Shown: positions 33,711-41,529 of the stretch, in pieces
Position numbering within the stretch: the first letter of the stretch is position 1
How the letters are laid out: every line of letters begins with the position of its first letter
Origin: Chryseobacterium sp. c4a
Lineage (GTDB): Bacteria; Bacteroidota; Bacteroidia; Flavobacteriales; Weeksellaceae
Assembly: GCF_009900745.1 (NCBI RefSeq)
Contig: NZ_WXVU01000007.1
Location: 124,001-188,000 of the forward strand
DNA: 64,000 bases
Reading direction: 5' to 3'
Notes under the pieces: generated by a model
What the model was told of the DNA's origin: nothing
Seen by the model: only the letters and a program-made list of their open reading frames with translations
Databases searched by the model: none
Made by a program: the position numbers and the translations under genes

Positions 33711-34568
33711 CTATTTCTTTAATTCAATTTTATAGATAAAAGTAAGAACCTTGAAATGCCACAGTGTTAAAGTTTGTTCTGCCAATATTATATCATTTTC
33801 GGAACCAATAATGAGACAATCACGGAAAGAACGTATAAATTGTGACCAATATTCACCTTTAGAATCTTTAAGTAAAAAATAAAAACCAGCATCTCCAAAT
33901 TTTTTTCCTGAAGAATTTAAAATCAGTTCTCCATTTTTTCCGACACTAGGATTCATCAACACGGTTGCATTCCCATTAGGTAAAGGAAATACGGCCTTTA
34001 CGCAAGTTTTTCCTGACGGTAAATTGCTGATGCCATACACTCCGGAATAGATAACTTGCCCAGTAGATTCAATAGAACGAAACCAAAATGTGTATTTTAT
34101 TTCATTGGTCTTGGGATCGGTAAGGTTAATGATTTCGCTTTTTAGGGATTCTGAACCGTCAATTTCTTTTGTAGGAATATTCAGTTGGTTAATTCTATTA
34201 CTGAATAATTTTTTAATTAAAATTCCAAAAAATTTGAAATAGGGATTCCATTTTACAGAAAAATTTAAGTTATGATTGGAGGTGTTTTCATAGAAGTCAA
34301 TCACATTTTTGGATAAATTTGAGAACTCAGTTTCAGATAAGTTAAGCTTTAGCATTGAAGGAATAATTCCTTTTACTTTTGAGCCTTTTTCTACAATTAG
34401 ATTTTCTTTTTCTGCAAATTGATGAATAAAATCCTCACTCATTGCATTCAAATTCCCAAAAGGCCCCATCAACCAAAGAGAATCTTCAGGCTTAATTTTT
34501 CTTCCGCGCAGAATTACCCATTGTTGAGTAAGCCAATCCTGGAAGTTCTGTATTGGAGCAAATCTCAT
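33711..34568 (-). CDS. Unknown protein paired with the CrtA-like gene
   Basis: I do not recognise this 285-residue protein. The ATG at 34568 (MRFAPIQNFQDWL) lies one base after the stop of the upstream CrtA-like gene and is the likely start. The frame can be extended back to 34622, but that overlaps the neighbour. It is soluble-looking, with no signal peptide or clear membrane helix. The C-terminal half is Gly-rich (GVYGISNLPSGKTCVKAVFP, VLMNPSVGKNGELIL), suggesting a beta-rich domain, and ends in a basic tail. Tight coupling to the CrtA-like gene suggests a shared pathway. Confidence 0.6.
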   Translation of the reverse strand: MRFAPIQNFQDWLTQQWVILRGRKIKPEDSLWLMGPFGNLNAMSEDFIHQFAEKENLIVEKGSKVKGIIPSMLKLNLSETEFSNLSKNVIDFYENTSNHNLNFSVKWNPYFKFFGILIKKLFSNRINQLNIPTKEIDGSESLKSEIINLTDPKTNEIKYTFWFRSIESTGQVIYSGVYGISNLPSGKTCVKAVFPLPNGNATVLMNPSVGKNGELILNSSGKKFGDAGFYFLLKDSKGEYWSQFIRSFRDCLIIGSENDIILAEQTLTLWHFKVLTFIYKIELKK

Positions 34569-34569
34569 T

Positions 34570-35280
34570 TTAGTTGTTTTTGAGATTTGGAATAATGTTG
34601 CGTTGCCCATTCCATTCCCCAAATTCTGAAATAGGTTTAAAGCGTAAAGTGGTAAATTCGAAATGAAAATCTTTTCGATCTCTTTCTTTCATGGCGTTGG
34701 TGTGCCTTTCTGGTTTTGGAACTTTGCTGTGTCCATGAACCATATCCGTCATTTCTTTTTGATTTTTCCAAATTGAAAAAGTGGAAACGGTATTAGGAAA
34801 TTTGATGGAGGCTAAAGACAAAGGGGTTGCCGGATGATCCCGAACCAATTTTTCAACAGGTCTTCCCCAATGAATAAATCTGGGGATTTGCAAAAATTTC
34901 ATTCTGGCAATGGTTACTGCAACCACTGGTGAATCCGGATTTTCAAATTCTGTGGTTTCATCAGGAATTTCAAACTTGTTGAATTTCCCCCATTTTCTCA
35001 TAAAAGTTAATCTTGTGTGCCAACCTTCAGATAAAATTTTTCCTAAACTGTTTTTAGCTAAAAAGTTTTCGATATCATTTTCATCTTCCCATTGTGCAAA
35101 TACAGCAATTTGTCTTAGCAACATTCGAGAGGGTGAAAAAATAGGAGAGCCTAAAGTCATCACCGTCATAATTTCTGCGTGAATGAGCCCTGGGATATTT
35201 CTTGACTTCGGTGAAGAAAAAAGAATTCTGAGTGCAGAAAGGTAATCTGTTTTTACTAAATGATACGTGAAGACACTCAT
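34570..35280 (-). CDS. Spheroidene monooxygenase (CrtA)-like protein
   Basis: A 236-residue protein resembling the CrtA family of haem-dependent carotenoid monooxygenases. The resemblance is clearest in the C-terminal half: LASIKFPNTVSTFSIWKNQKEMTDMV, which matches the TFSIW....M..F pattern, followed by His-containing segments and a final RFKPISEFGEW. Several His residues could be haem ligands. No carotenoid biosynthesis genes lie nearby, so the substrate may not be a carotenoid. It lies 27 bases after the SanA-like gene in the ileS-lspA run and is coupled to an unknown gene. The family call is from wording only. Confidence 0.55.
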   Translation of the reverse strand: MSVFTYHLVKTDYLSALRILFSSPKSRNIPGLIHAEIMTVMTLGSPIFSPSRMLLRQIAVFAQWEDENDIENFLAKNSLGKILSEGWHTRLTFMRKWGKFNKFEIPDETTEFENPDSPVVAVTIARMKFLQIPRFIHWGRPVEKLVRDHPATPLSLASIKFPNTVSTFSIWKNQKEMTDMVHGHSKVPKPERHTNAMKERDRKDFHFEFTTLRFKPISEFGEWNGQRNIIPNLKNN

Positions 35281-35307
35281 TTTTTATGATGGTATTTGTT
35301 TTTAATA

Positions 35308-35952
35308 CTAAGGAATTAAAATCTTTTCTCCTCCAAATTTTGGTTGTACACCAAGGATAAGATCCCAATATACTTTAGCCTTTGCCAGATACTCTCTCAA
35401 ATTAGTCTTTAAACCTGCATATTTATTCACATCTTCTGCATTGTACCCAAAAGCCTGTATTCCGTTTTTCTGGGCAAGGAAGACCGCCCTTTCGTTGTGG
35501 AATTTCTGAGAAATGATGGTCAGTTTGGTTTGCCCGAAAATATCCTTAGCTCTTACTACAGAATCTAAGGTACGGAATCCTGCGTGATCCAGAATGATTT
35601 TATCCTGTGGAATGCCTTGTTGAACCAGCGCAAACTGCATATCTTCCGGTTCATTATAATCTTTGCTGCTGTTATCACCACTTACGATAATGTATTGAAC
35701 TTTTCCACTTTTGTACAGATCGGTAGCAGCCTTAATCCTGTTATAGAAATAAGCATTGGGCATTCCATTATTTAGGGTTTTTCCTGTTCCCAATAGTAAT
35801 GCGGTTTTTGCTGCTGGTACATCAGCGATATTGTAAGATAGATCAGCTGCACTTTCCTTTTTAATGCTGTAATTTGCCCAGGCTATAAAAATAATTCCTG
35901 CGACTAAAAGAAGCAGGAAAAATTTAAAAATATTTTTGATTGTTTTTCTCAT
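35308..35952 (-). CDS. SanA/YdcF-like DUF218 membrane protein
   Basis: A 214-residue envelope protein. One N-terminal membrane helix (about residues 7-26) anchors a DUF218 domain. The domain opens with ALLLGTGKTLNNG and has the internal YIIVSGDNSSKDYNEPEDM, FRTLDSVVRAKDIF and TIISQKFHNERAVFLA segments typical of SanA (vancomycin sensitivity protein) and YdcF. These proteins influence the envelope permeability barrier; the chemistry is not settled. It is 14 bases behind lspA in the same transcription unit. Confidence 0.85.
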   Translation of the reverse strand: MRKTIKNIFKFFLLLLVAGIIFIAWANYSIKKESAADLSYNIADVPAAKTALLLGTGKTLNNGMPNAYFYNRIKAATDLYKSGKVQYIIVSGDNSSKDYNEPEDMQFALVQQGIPQDKIILDHAGFRTLDSVVRAKDIFGQTKLTIISQKFHNERAVFLAQKNGIQAFGYNAEDVNKYAGLKTNLREYLAKAKVYWDLILGVQPKFGGEKILIP

Positions 35953-35966
35953 TCGAAATACATCTG

Positions 35967-36608
35967 TTAGAATTCAAGTCCGTTCGGGAATGCTTTTTTT
36001 CTGAAGATTAATAAGAAAGCAGCTCCTACAGTAATGGCTGAATCGGCGACGTTGAAAATATATTTAAAGAATTCAATATGTTTTCCGCCAATAATAGGCC
36101 AACTGTCCGGAACATACCAATCTACTACCGGGAAGTGAAGCATATCTACAACGCATCCTTTCATAAAAGTAGAATATCCATGTCCAAAAGGAACAAACTT
36201 AGAAACACCGCCATAGCCGATCCATCGGTCTGTGCTGGCATCATAAACCGTTCCGCTGTCGAAGATCATCCCGTAGAACATTCCGTCAATAAGGTTTCCG
36301 ATAGCTCCTGCAAAGATAATTGCCATTGGAATTAAAAGATAGTTGGAGGCTCCTTCTTTGATCCATTTTTTAAACATATAAACCATTCCTCCAATCAGGA
36401 AAATTCTTAGGATCACAAGGAAGTACTTTCCAATGATTCCTCCAAAATGAAATCCGTAAGCCATTCCTGGGTTTTCAACAAAAGTTTTATTAAAAAAACC
36501 TTCTATAACAGGAACGCTTTCATTCAGCTCAAAATGGGTTTTAATATAAATTTTTGAAGCCTGGTCTATCAATAATACCAAAAAGGTGATAGCTAAGATC
36601 TTTTTCAT
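35967..36608 (-). CDS. lspA: Lipoprotein signal peptidase
   Basis: Aspartic protease of the inner membrane that cleaves prolipoprotein signal peptides before the lipidated Cys. The catalytic pair is Asp108 (GNLIDG) and Asp189 (FNVADS), with the N-terminal LIDQASK motif at 13-19. At 213 residues it is longer than E. coli LspA (164). The extra length is a loop of about 60 residues between the two Asp motifs, as is common in Bacteroidetes. It overlaps the preceding small gene by one base. Its substrates include the several lipoproteins in this window. Confidence 0.95.
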   Translation of the reverse strand: MKKILAITFLVLLIDQASKIYIKTHFELNESVPVIEGFFNKTFVENPGMAYGFHFGGIIGKYFLVILRIFLIGGMVYMFKKWIKEGASNYLLIPMAIIFAGAIGNLIDGMFYGMIFDSGTVYDASTDRWIGYGGVSKFVPFGHGYSTFMKGCVVDMLHFPVVDWYVPDSWPIIGGKHIEFFKYIFNVADSAITVGAAFLLIFRKKAFPNGLEF

Positions 36609-36802
36609 TACTCTCCTTTAGGTTTTGAAGGTTTTGAGGCAGGTCTTACATTTTTGTTATCACTTGCTTTCTTAACCACTTTTTGTCCGTTATATGAACT
36701 TTTCACATGAGCTTTCTCAAATTTAATGTTCATTTCTTTCAAAACGCTTTTTAATGCGCTTAGTTCCATAGAATTTTTAGGATGTACTATGATTGATTCC
36801 AT
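36608..36802 (-). CDS. DUF2683-like small protein
   Basis: A 64-residue basic protein. It opens MESIIVHPKNSMELSALKSVLKEMNIKFE, the typical wording of the DUF2683 family (a short strand, then a helix on which residues are selected by position). The tail is Lys/Pro/Ser-rich. The stop codon overlaps the lspA start by one base, so they are co-translated. Function is unknown. Confidence 0.7.
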   Translation of the reverse strand: MESIIVHPKNSMELSALKSVLKEMNIKFEKAHVKSSYNGQKVVKKASDNKNVRPASKPSKPKGE

Positions 36803-36819
36803 TTCTTAGTATTTAAATG

Positions 36820-37065
36820 TTACATTTTAGACAACTCATCAAGTCTTTTCCGGTCTTTTGCGGAAAGGTCATTGATTCCGTTTTTGCCCATTTTACTCAA
36901 CAGTCTGTCTATTTCTTTCTCCCGATCACGTTTATCAGAATTAAATTGGTCATCGATGGTGTAATTGGTATGTTTTGCAGGAAAGAATCTGTTTCTGATC
37001 CATTCTCTGTTGAAAAATACCAGTACTGCAGCCACAATAATTACCAAAACTAATACTTCGCTCAT
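36820..37065 (-). CDS. Small membrane protein with DUF6576-like tail
   Basis: An 81-residue protein with one N-terminal membrane helix (about residues 3-18), a polar linker, and the C-terminal motif IDRLLSKMGKNGINDLSAKD followed by RKRLDELSKM. A similar short motif ends some Bacteroidetes rhomboid-type membrane proteins. It is in the ileS-lspA run, 17 bases ahead of the DUF2683-like gene. Function is unknown. Confidence 0.65.
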   Translation of the reverse strand: MSEVLVLVIIVAAVLVFFNREWIRNRFFPAKHTNYTIDDQFNSDKRDREKEIDRLLSKMGKNGINDLSAKDRKRLDELSKM

Positions 37066-37143
37066 GGGTATACATTAAAAATTAGGTTTATAAAGTATCC
37101 GTAGATACCATATAAACCCAATATTATTTTACAAACCTTACGG

Positions 37144-37524
37144 CTATTTTTGCATGTTTTTGGCTTCGATGCTTAGGGTAGCATGAGGAACGGCTAAAAG
37201 TCTTTCCTTAGGAATAAGTTTCCCTGTTACTCTACAAACACCGTAAGTCTTGTTTTCGATTCTGATTAAAGCATTTTTTAGATCACGAACGAATTTTTCC
37301 TGTCTTCCTGCAAGAATAGAGTTCTGCTCTTTGCTCAAAGTTTCTGCACCTTCCTCAAATGCTTTGAAGGTAGGTGAAGTATCATCAGTCCCGTTATTCT
37401 GGTCATTGATGAAACTTTCTCTGATAAGCTGAAGATCTTTCTCTGCCTTTTCTATTTTTTCTTTTATGATCGCTCTAAATTCCTGTAAATCAGCATCGCT
37501 GTATCTAACTCTTTCGTCTGACAT
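37144..37524 (-). CDS. TraR/DksA-family protein lacking the zinc-finger cysteines
   Basis: A 126-residue protein of the DksA/TraR transcription-factor family, which acts through the RNA polymerase secondary channel. The start is the ATG at 37524; an upstream extension of the frame adds a hydrophobic stretch that does not fit. A coiled-coil region covers about residues 10-90. The C-terminal globular part keeps the shape YGVCRVTGKLIPKERL..VP but has only Cys97 of the four zinc ligands; the second pair is replaced in HATLSIEAK. It lies between ileS and the lspA group, a common Bacteroidetes order. Whether it binds ppGpp-regulated polymerase as DksA does is unknown. Confidence 0.85.
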   Translation of the reverse strand: MSDERVRYSDADLQEFRAIIKEKIEKAEKDLQLIRESFINDQNNGTDDTSPTFKAFEEGAETLSKEQNSILAGRQEKFVRDLKNALIRIENKTYGVCRVTGKLIPKERLLAVPHATLSIEAKNMQK

Positions 37525-37582
37525 ATTCTTTCTCTTTTTTAATAAAATTATGAAATGGAATTTGAAATACAATAACTACATG

Positions 37583-40500
37583 TTAATTTTTTTCGATATT
37601 TATCTTAAAATTAACCTCATCTATTTCGATTTCGTTAAAATTTGAAAGTGAAGATACAATTTCTATTTTATTTGACAAGACCTCTGATGAAATATATTCC
37701 TCATTTTTCTTAATATCTTCAATGAATGGTGAGTTTTCTTCAATGGAGATATTAATTCTGTCGGTAAGATCGAAATCTTTCTCTTTTCTAAGGTTCTGAA
37801 TTCTGTTGATGAATTCCCTTGCGATCCCTTCAGATTTTAACTCATCGGTTAACGTCAAATCTAATGCCACAGTAGTTTTACCATCGGAAGTTACTGTCCA
37901 TCCAGGGATGTCTTTTGTAGAGATTTCCACGTCGTCAAGTGTGATCTCATAGCCCTGAACCTCCAGTTTTCCTGCTTTTTCAAGAGCGGCAATCTGTTCT
38001 GTGGTAAGATTAGCAATCTCAGCACCAACCACCTTCATGTCTTTTCCTAATTTAGGCCCCAGAGCTTTGAAGTTTGGTTTTATCTGTTTTACAATTAAGT
38101 GTGATGCTTCTTCAGCATTGATTAACTGTAATTCTTTTACGTTTACCTCCTGCTTGATCAGATCTGCAACAGCAAGAATCTGCTCTTCTGTTTTAGAATC
38201 CAATACAGGAACCAATACTTTTTGTAAAGGCTGACGAACTTTTACATTCTCTTTCTTTCTTAGTGAGAACACCATACTCGTAATGTTCTGAGCTAAGTGT
38301 GTTTTCTCAACCAGATCCTGATCGATTAAACTTTCATCAGCAACCGGGAAGTCTGTCAAGTGAATAGATTCTGCAGCTTCTTTTCCTGTTACTTTGTTCA
38401 GATCCTGATATAACTGATCCATGAAGAACGGAGCAATAGGAGCCGACAATTTAGCAACAACTTCAAGACAAGTATATAAAGTCTGGTAAGCAGAGATCTT
38501 ATCATCAGAATAATCTCCTTTCCAGAAACGTCTTCTGCATAATCTTACGTACCAGTTACTCAAGTTATCATTCACAAATGTGCTGATCGCTCTCGCTACT
38601 CTTGTTGGTTCGTAATCTTCGTAGAATGCTTTTACTTCTTTGATCAGTAAGTTCAGTTCAGAAAGGATCCATCTGTCGATTTCAGGACGGTTTTCCACTT
38701 CTTTTTCTGAATAGTTGAATCCGTCAACATTCGCATATAATGCAAAGAATGAATAAGTATTGTAAAGGGTTCCGAAGAACTTTCTTCTTACTTCGTCGAT
38801 TCCTTCAATATCAAACTTCAGGTTTTCCCAAGGGTTTGCATTGGAGATCATGTACCAACGTGTCGCATCCGGCCCGTATACAGCAAGTGTTTCAAACGGA
38901 TCTACTGCATTTCCTAAACGTTTTGACATTTTTTGTCCGTTTTTATCCAAAACAAGACCGTTACTCATTACATTTTTATAAGCAACAGAGTCAAAAACAG
39001 CAGTTCCGATCGCGTGAAGCGTATAGAACCATCCACGAGTCTGGTCAACACCTTCTGCGATGAAGTCAGCAGGGAATGCCTTGTTGTTGTCAATCATTTC
39101 TTTATTCTCGAAAGGATAGTGCAACTGTGCATAAGGCATAGAACCTGAATCGAACCAAACGTCGATCAAGTCGCTTTCACGTTTCATTGCTCTTCCGGAA
39201 TCAGAAACCAATACCACTTTATCCACTACATTTTTGTGGAGATCAACCAGTTCATAGTTTGATTCAGACATATTGCCTACCTCAAAACCTTTGAATGGAT
39301 TTTCCGCCATAAATCCTGCAGCAATTGATTTCTCAATCTCGTTGTAAAGCTCTTCTACAGAACCGATGATCTTTTCTTCTTTCAGGTCATCTGCTCTCCA
39401 GATTGGCAACGGGATACCCCAGTATCTTGAACGCGATAAGTTCCAGTCGTTTACATTTTCCAACCAGTTGGCAAAACGTCCTTCTCCGGTAGCTTTAGGT
39501 TTCCAGTTGATTTCTTTGTTTAGATTAACCAATCTGTCTTTTACAGCAGTCATCTTCACAAACCATGAATCCAACGGATAGTATAATACCGGTTTATCAG
39601 TTCTCCAACAGTGTGGATAGGAGTGAACATATTTCTCTACTTTGAAGGCTTTGTTCTCTGTTTTCAATAAGATCGCAAGCTCTACATCCCAAGATTTTTC
39701 AGGCGCAGTTCCTTCATCGTAATATTCGTTCTTGATGTATTTTCCTGAGAATACTTCAGGAACATTCTCTCCCTGGATAAATTTACCTTGTAAATCTACC
39801 AAAGGAACAAGATTGTCGTTCTCATCCTTTACCAACATTGGCGGGATCTCAGGCTGAGCCATTTTAGCAACTCTCGCATCATCAGCACCAAAGGTAGGCG
39901 CAGTGTGTACGATACCCGTACCGTCCTCAGTGGTTACGAAATCACCTAAGATCACTCTGAAAGCATTTTCAGGATTATCATTTGGCGTAAACCAAGGAAC
40001 TAATTGCTCATATCTTGTATCAACAAGTTTTTCTCCTGTGAACTCTTTTAAAATTCTGAAAGGAATTACTTTTGTTTCCGGAGTATAGTTAGCAAAATCT
40101 TCGTCTGTACCTTCAGTATATTTCTTACCGAATACTTTAGGTAAAAGAACGCTGGATAATACAACGGTTACCGGCTCAAATGTATATTGATTGAATGTTT
40201 TAACAACAACATATTCAATATCTCTACCAACTGTTAATGCAGTGTTGGATGGCAACGTCCAAGGAGTTGTCGTCCATGCAAGGATATGTACATCTCCATC
40301 AACATCGTTGAACAAAGCAGATGAATCTTTCTTTACTTTAAACTGAGCTACAACCGTAGTATCTGAAACATCACGATACGTTCCAGGCTGGTTCAATTCG
40401 TGAGAAGAAAGTCCTGTTCCTGCTTTTGGAGAGTAAGGCTGAATCGTATATCCTTTATACAACAAGCTTTTGTCGTATAATTGTTTCAACAGCCACCAAA

Positions 40501-40978
40501 CAGTTTCCATATATTTCGACTTGTACGTAATGTACGGATCATCAAGGTCTACCCAATATCCGATTTTCTCCGTAAGATTATTCCATACATCGGTATAACG
40601 CATTACAGCTTCACGACAAGCTTTATTATAATCCTCAATAGAGATTTTTTTGCCAATATCTTCTTTTGTAATTCCTAATTCTTTTTCTACACCCAGTTCC
40701 ACAGGAAGACCATGCGTATCCCAGCCAGCTTTACGGAAAACCTGTTTCCCATTTTGAGTCTGGTAACGGCAGAAAATATCCTTCAATGCTCTTGCCATTA
40801 CGTGGTGAATTCCAGGCATACCATTTGCTGAAGGCGGACCTTCATAAAAAACAAACTCAGGATTTCCCTGACGAATCTCAACACTCTTATTGAAAGTTTT
40901 ATTTTGTTTCCAAAACTCCGCTACATTCTCTGCTACGTCAATAAGGTTGAGGTTTTTGTATTCTTTAAATTGGCTCAT
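37583..40978 (-). CDS. ileS: Isoleucine--tRNA ligase
   Basis: Charges tRNA-Ile. At 1131 residues it is a long IleS of the type found in Bacteroidetes and eukaryotes. The HIGH-like motif lies in PPSANGMPGIHHV (about 49-61). KMSKR is in GQKMSKRLGNAVDPF. The large CP1 editing domain lies between. The C-terminal region continues with the anticodon-binding and extra domains (DLTLTDELKSEGIAREFINR). It is the first gene of a minus-strand run to lspA. A TAAATTTG element at 41021-41014 on the minus strand may be its promoter. Confidence 0.97.
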   Translation of the reverse strand: MSQFKEYKNLNLIDVAENVAEFWKQNKTFNKSVEIRQGNPEFVFYEGPPSANGMPGIHHVMARALKDIFCRYQTQNGKQVFRKAGWDTHGLPVELGVEKELGITKEDIGKKISIEDYNKACREAVMRYTDVWNNLTEKIGYWVDLDDPYITYKSKYMETVWWLLKQLYDKSLLYKGYTIQPYSPKAGTGLSSHELNQPGTYRDVSDTTVVAQFKVKKDSSALFNDVDGDVHILAWTTTPWTLPSNTALTVGRDIEYVVVKTFNQYTFEPVTVVLSSVLLPKVFGKKYTEGTDEDFANYTPETKVIPFRILKEFTGEKLVDTRYEQLVPWFTPNDNPENAFRVILGDFVTTEDGTGIVHTAPTFGADDARVAKMAQPEIPPMLVKDENDNLVPLVDLQGKFIQGENVPEVFSGKYIKNEYYDEGTAPEKSWDVELAILLKTENKAFKVEKYVHSYPHCWRTDKPVLYYPLDSWFVKMTAVKDRLVNLNKEINWKPKATGEGRFANWLENVNDWNLSRSRYWGIPLPIWRADDLKEEKIIGSVEELYNEIEKSIAAGFMAENPFKGFEVGNMSESNYELVDLHKNVVDKVVLVSDSGRAMKRESDLIDVWFDSGSMPYAQLHYPFENKEMIDNNKAFPADFIAEGVDQTRGWFYTLHAIGTAVFDSVAYKNVMSNGLVLDKNGQKMSKRLGNAVDPFETLAVYGPDATRWYMISNANPWENLKFDIEGIDEVRRKFFGTLYNTYSFFALYANVDGFNYSEKEVENRPEIDRWILSELNLLIKEVKAFYEDYEPTRVARAISTFVNDNLSNWYVRLCRRRFWKGDYSDDKISAYQTLYTCLEVVAKLSAPIAPFFMDQLYQDLNKVTGKEAAESIHLTDFPVADESLIDQDLVEKTHLAQNITSMVFSLRKKENVKVRQPLQKVLVPVLDSKTEEQILAVADLIKQEVNVKELQLINAEEASHLIVKQIKPNFKALGPKLGKDMKVVGAEIANLTTEQIAALEKAGKLEVQGYEITLDDVEISTKDIPGWTVTSDGKTTVALDLTLTDELKSEGIAREFINRIQNLRKEKDFDLTDRINISIEENSPFIEDIKKNEEYISSEVLSNKIEIVSSLSNFNEIEIDEVNFKINIEKN

Positions 40979-41171
40979 TGTAAATATCTCAATTCGTTGA
41001 TTAATTAAGTCTGCAAATTTAGTGAATTTTGTCGGTTTATAAGATATGTTTTCTGTAGGTAATTTCTATTAAAAACTTCAATCTCAGAAATATAAATAAA
41101 AAGTGGGATGAAAAGTGAATAAAGAAGGGTGGAAGAGTAGATTTAATTCATGGTTTTAATGTGAATTTATG

Positions 41172-41198
41172 GAAAAAAGAAGCCACCCGGAGGTGGCT
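41172..41198 (-). terminator. Terminator after the immunity gene
   Basis: AGCCACC, a CGGA loop and GGTGGCT form a perfect 7-bp GC-rich stem. On the minus strand it is followed by TCTTTTTT. It isolates the toxin/immunity unit from ileS. Confidence 0.9.
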
Positions 41199-41203
41199 GT
41201 GAA

Positions 41204-41521
41204 TTATTCTAAATCGCTAAGGCTTTGAATATCTGGCCATCTGCCTGCTTCGTATTCTTGGATATAATAGTCAATAGATCTATTTGTTCCAAAAACTACT
41301 ATTTTGCCTGTTTTACTTTCTACTAAGAATGGGGAGCATCCTATTAGTTTTGCGCCTTCAATTTTATCTTTTACAAATCTTTTTGAATTAAAATAGAATA
41401 TTATACCATACTCTTTTTGAATTGAGTGTTGTTCTGCAATTGTAAGATCTACCTCCCAACTATGACTTAGTTTTTTTACATAGTCTTTTGCTGCATTGGT
41501 TATTTCTATATTTGATAACAT
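41204..41521 (-). CDS. YrhB/Imm35-type immunity protein
   Basis: A 105-residue protein with the YrhB-domain pattern found in polymorphic toxin immunity proteins (Imm35 group). YGIIFYFNSKRFV (38-50) corresponds to the W/YG.vFfY.sk.y strand. GCSPFLVESKTGKIVVFGT (61-79) corresponds to the G..P.lVd..tG.i...GT segment. DYYIQEYE (84-91) closes the fold. It begins 8 bases after the stop of the large toxin-like gene and ends before a strong terminator, the usual toxin-then-immunity order. It would bind and block the neighbour's C-terminal domain; this is inferred from family and context. Confidence 0.75.
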   Translation of the reverse strand: MLSNIEITNAAKDYVKKLSHSWEVDLTIAEQHSIQKEYGIIFYFNSKRFVKDKIEGAKLIGCSPFLVESKTGKIVVFGTNRSIDYYIQEYEAGRWPDIQSLSDLE

Positions 41522-41529
41522 AATGTATA

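Noticed and set aside
34569..34622. Longer start of the unknown 33.7 kb gene (MGNGMGNATLF...)
   Set aside because: It would overlap the CrtA-like gene by 53 bases, while an ATG one base after that gene's stop gives a natural coupled start.
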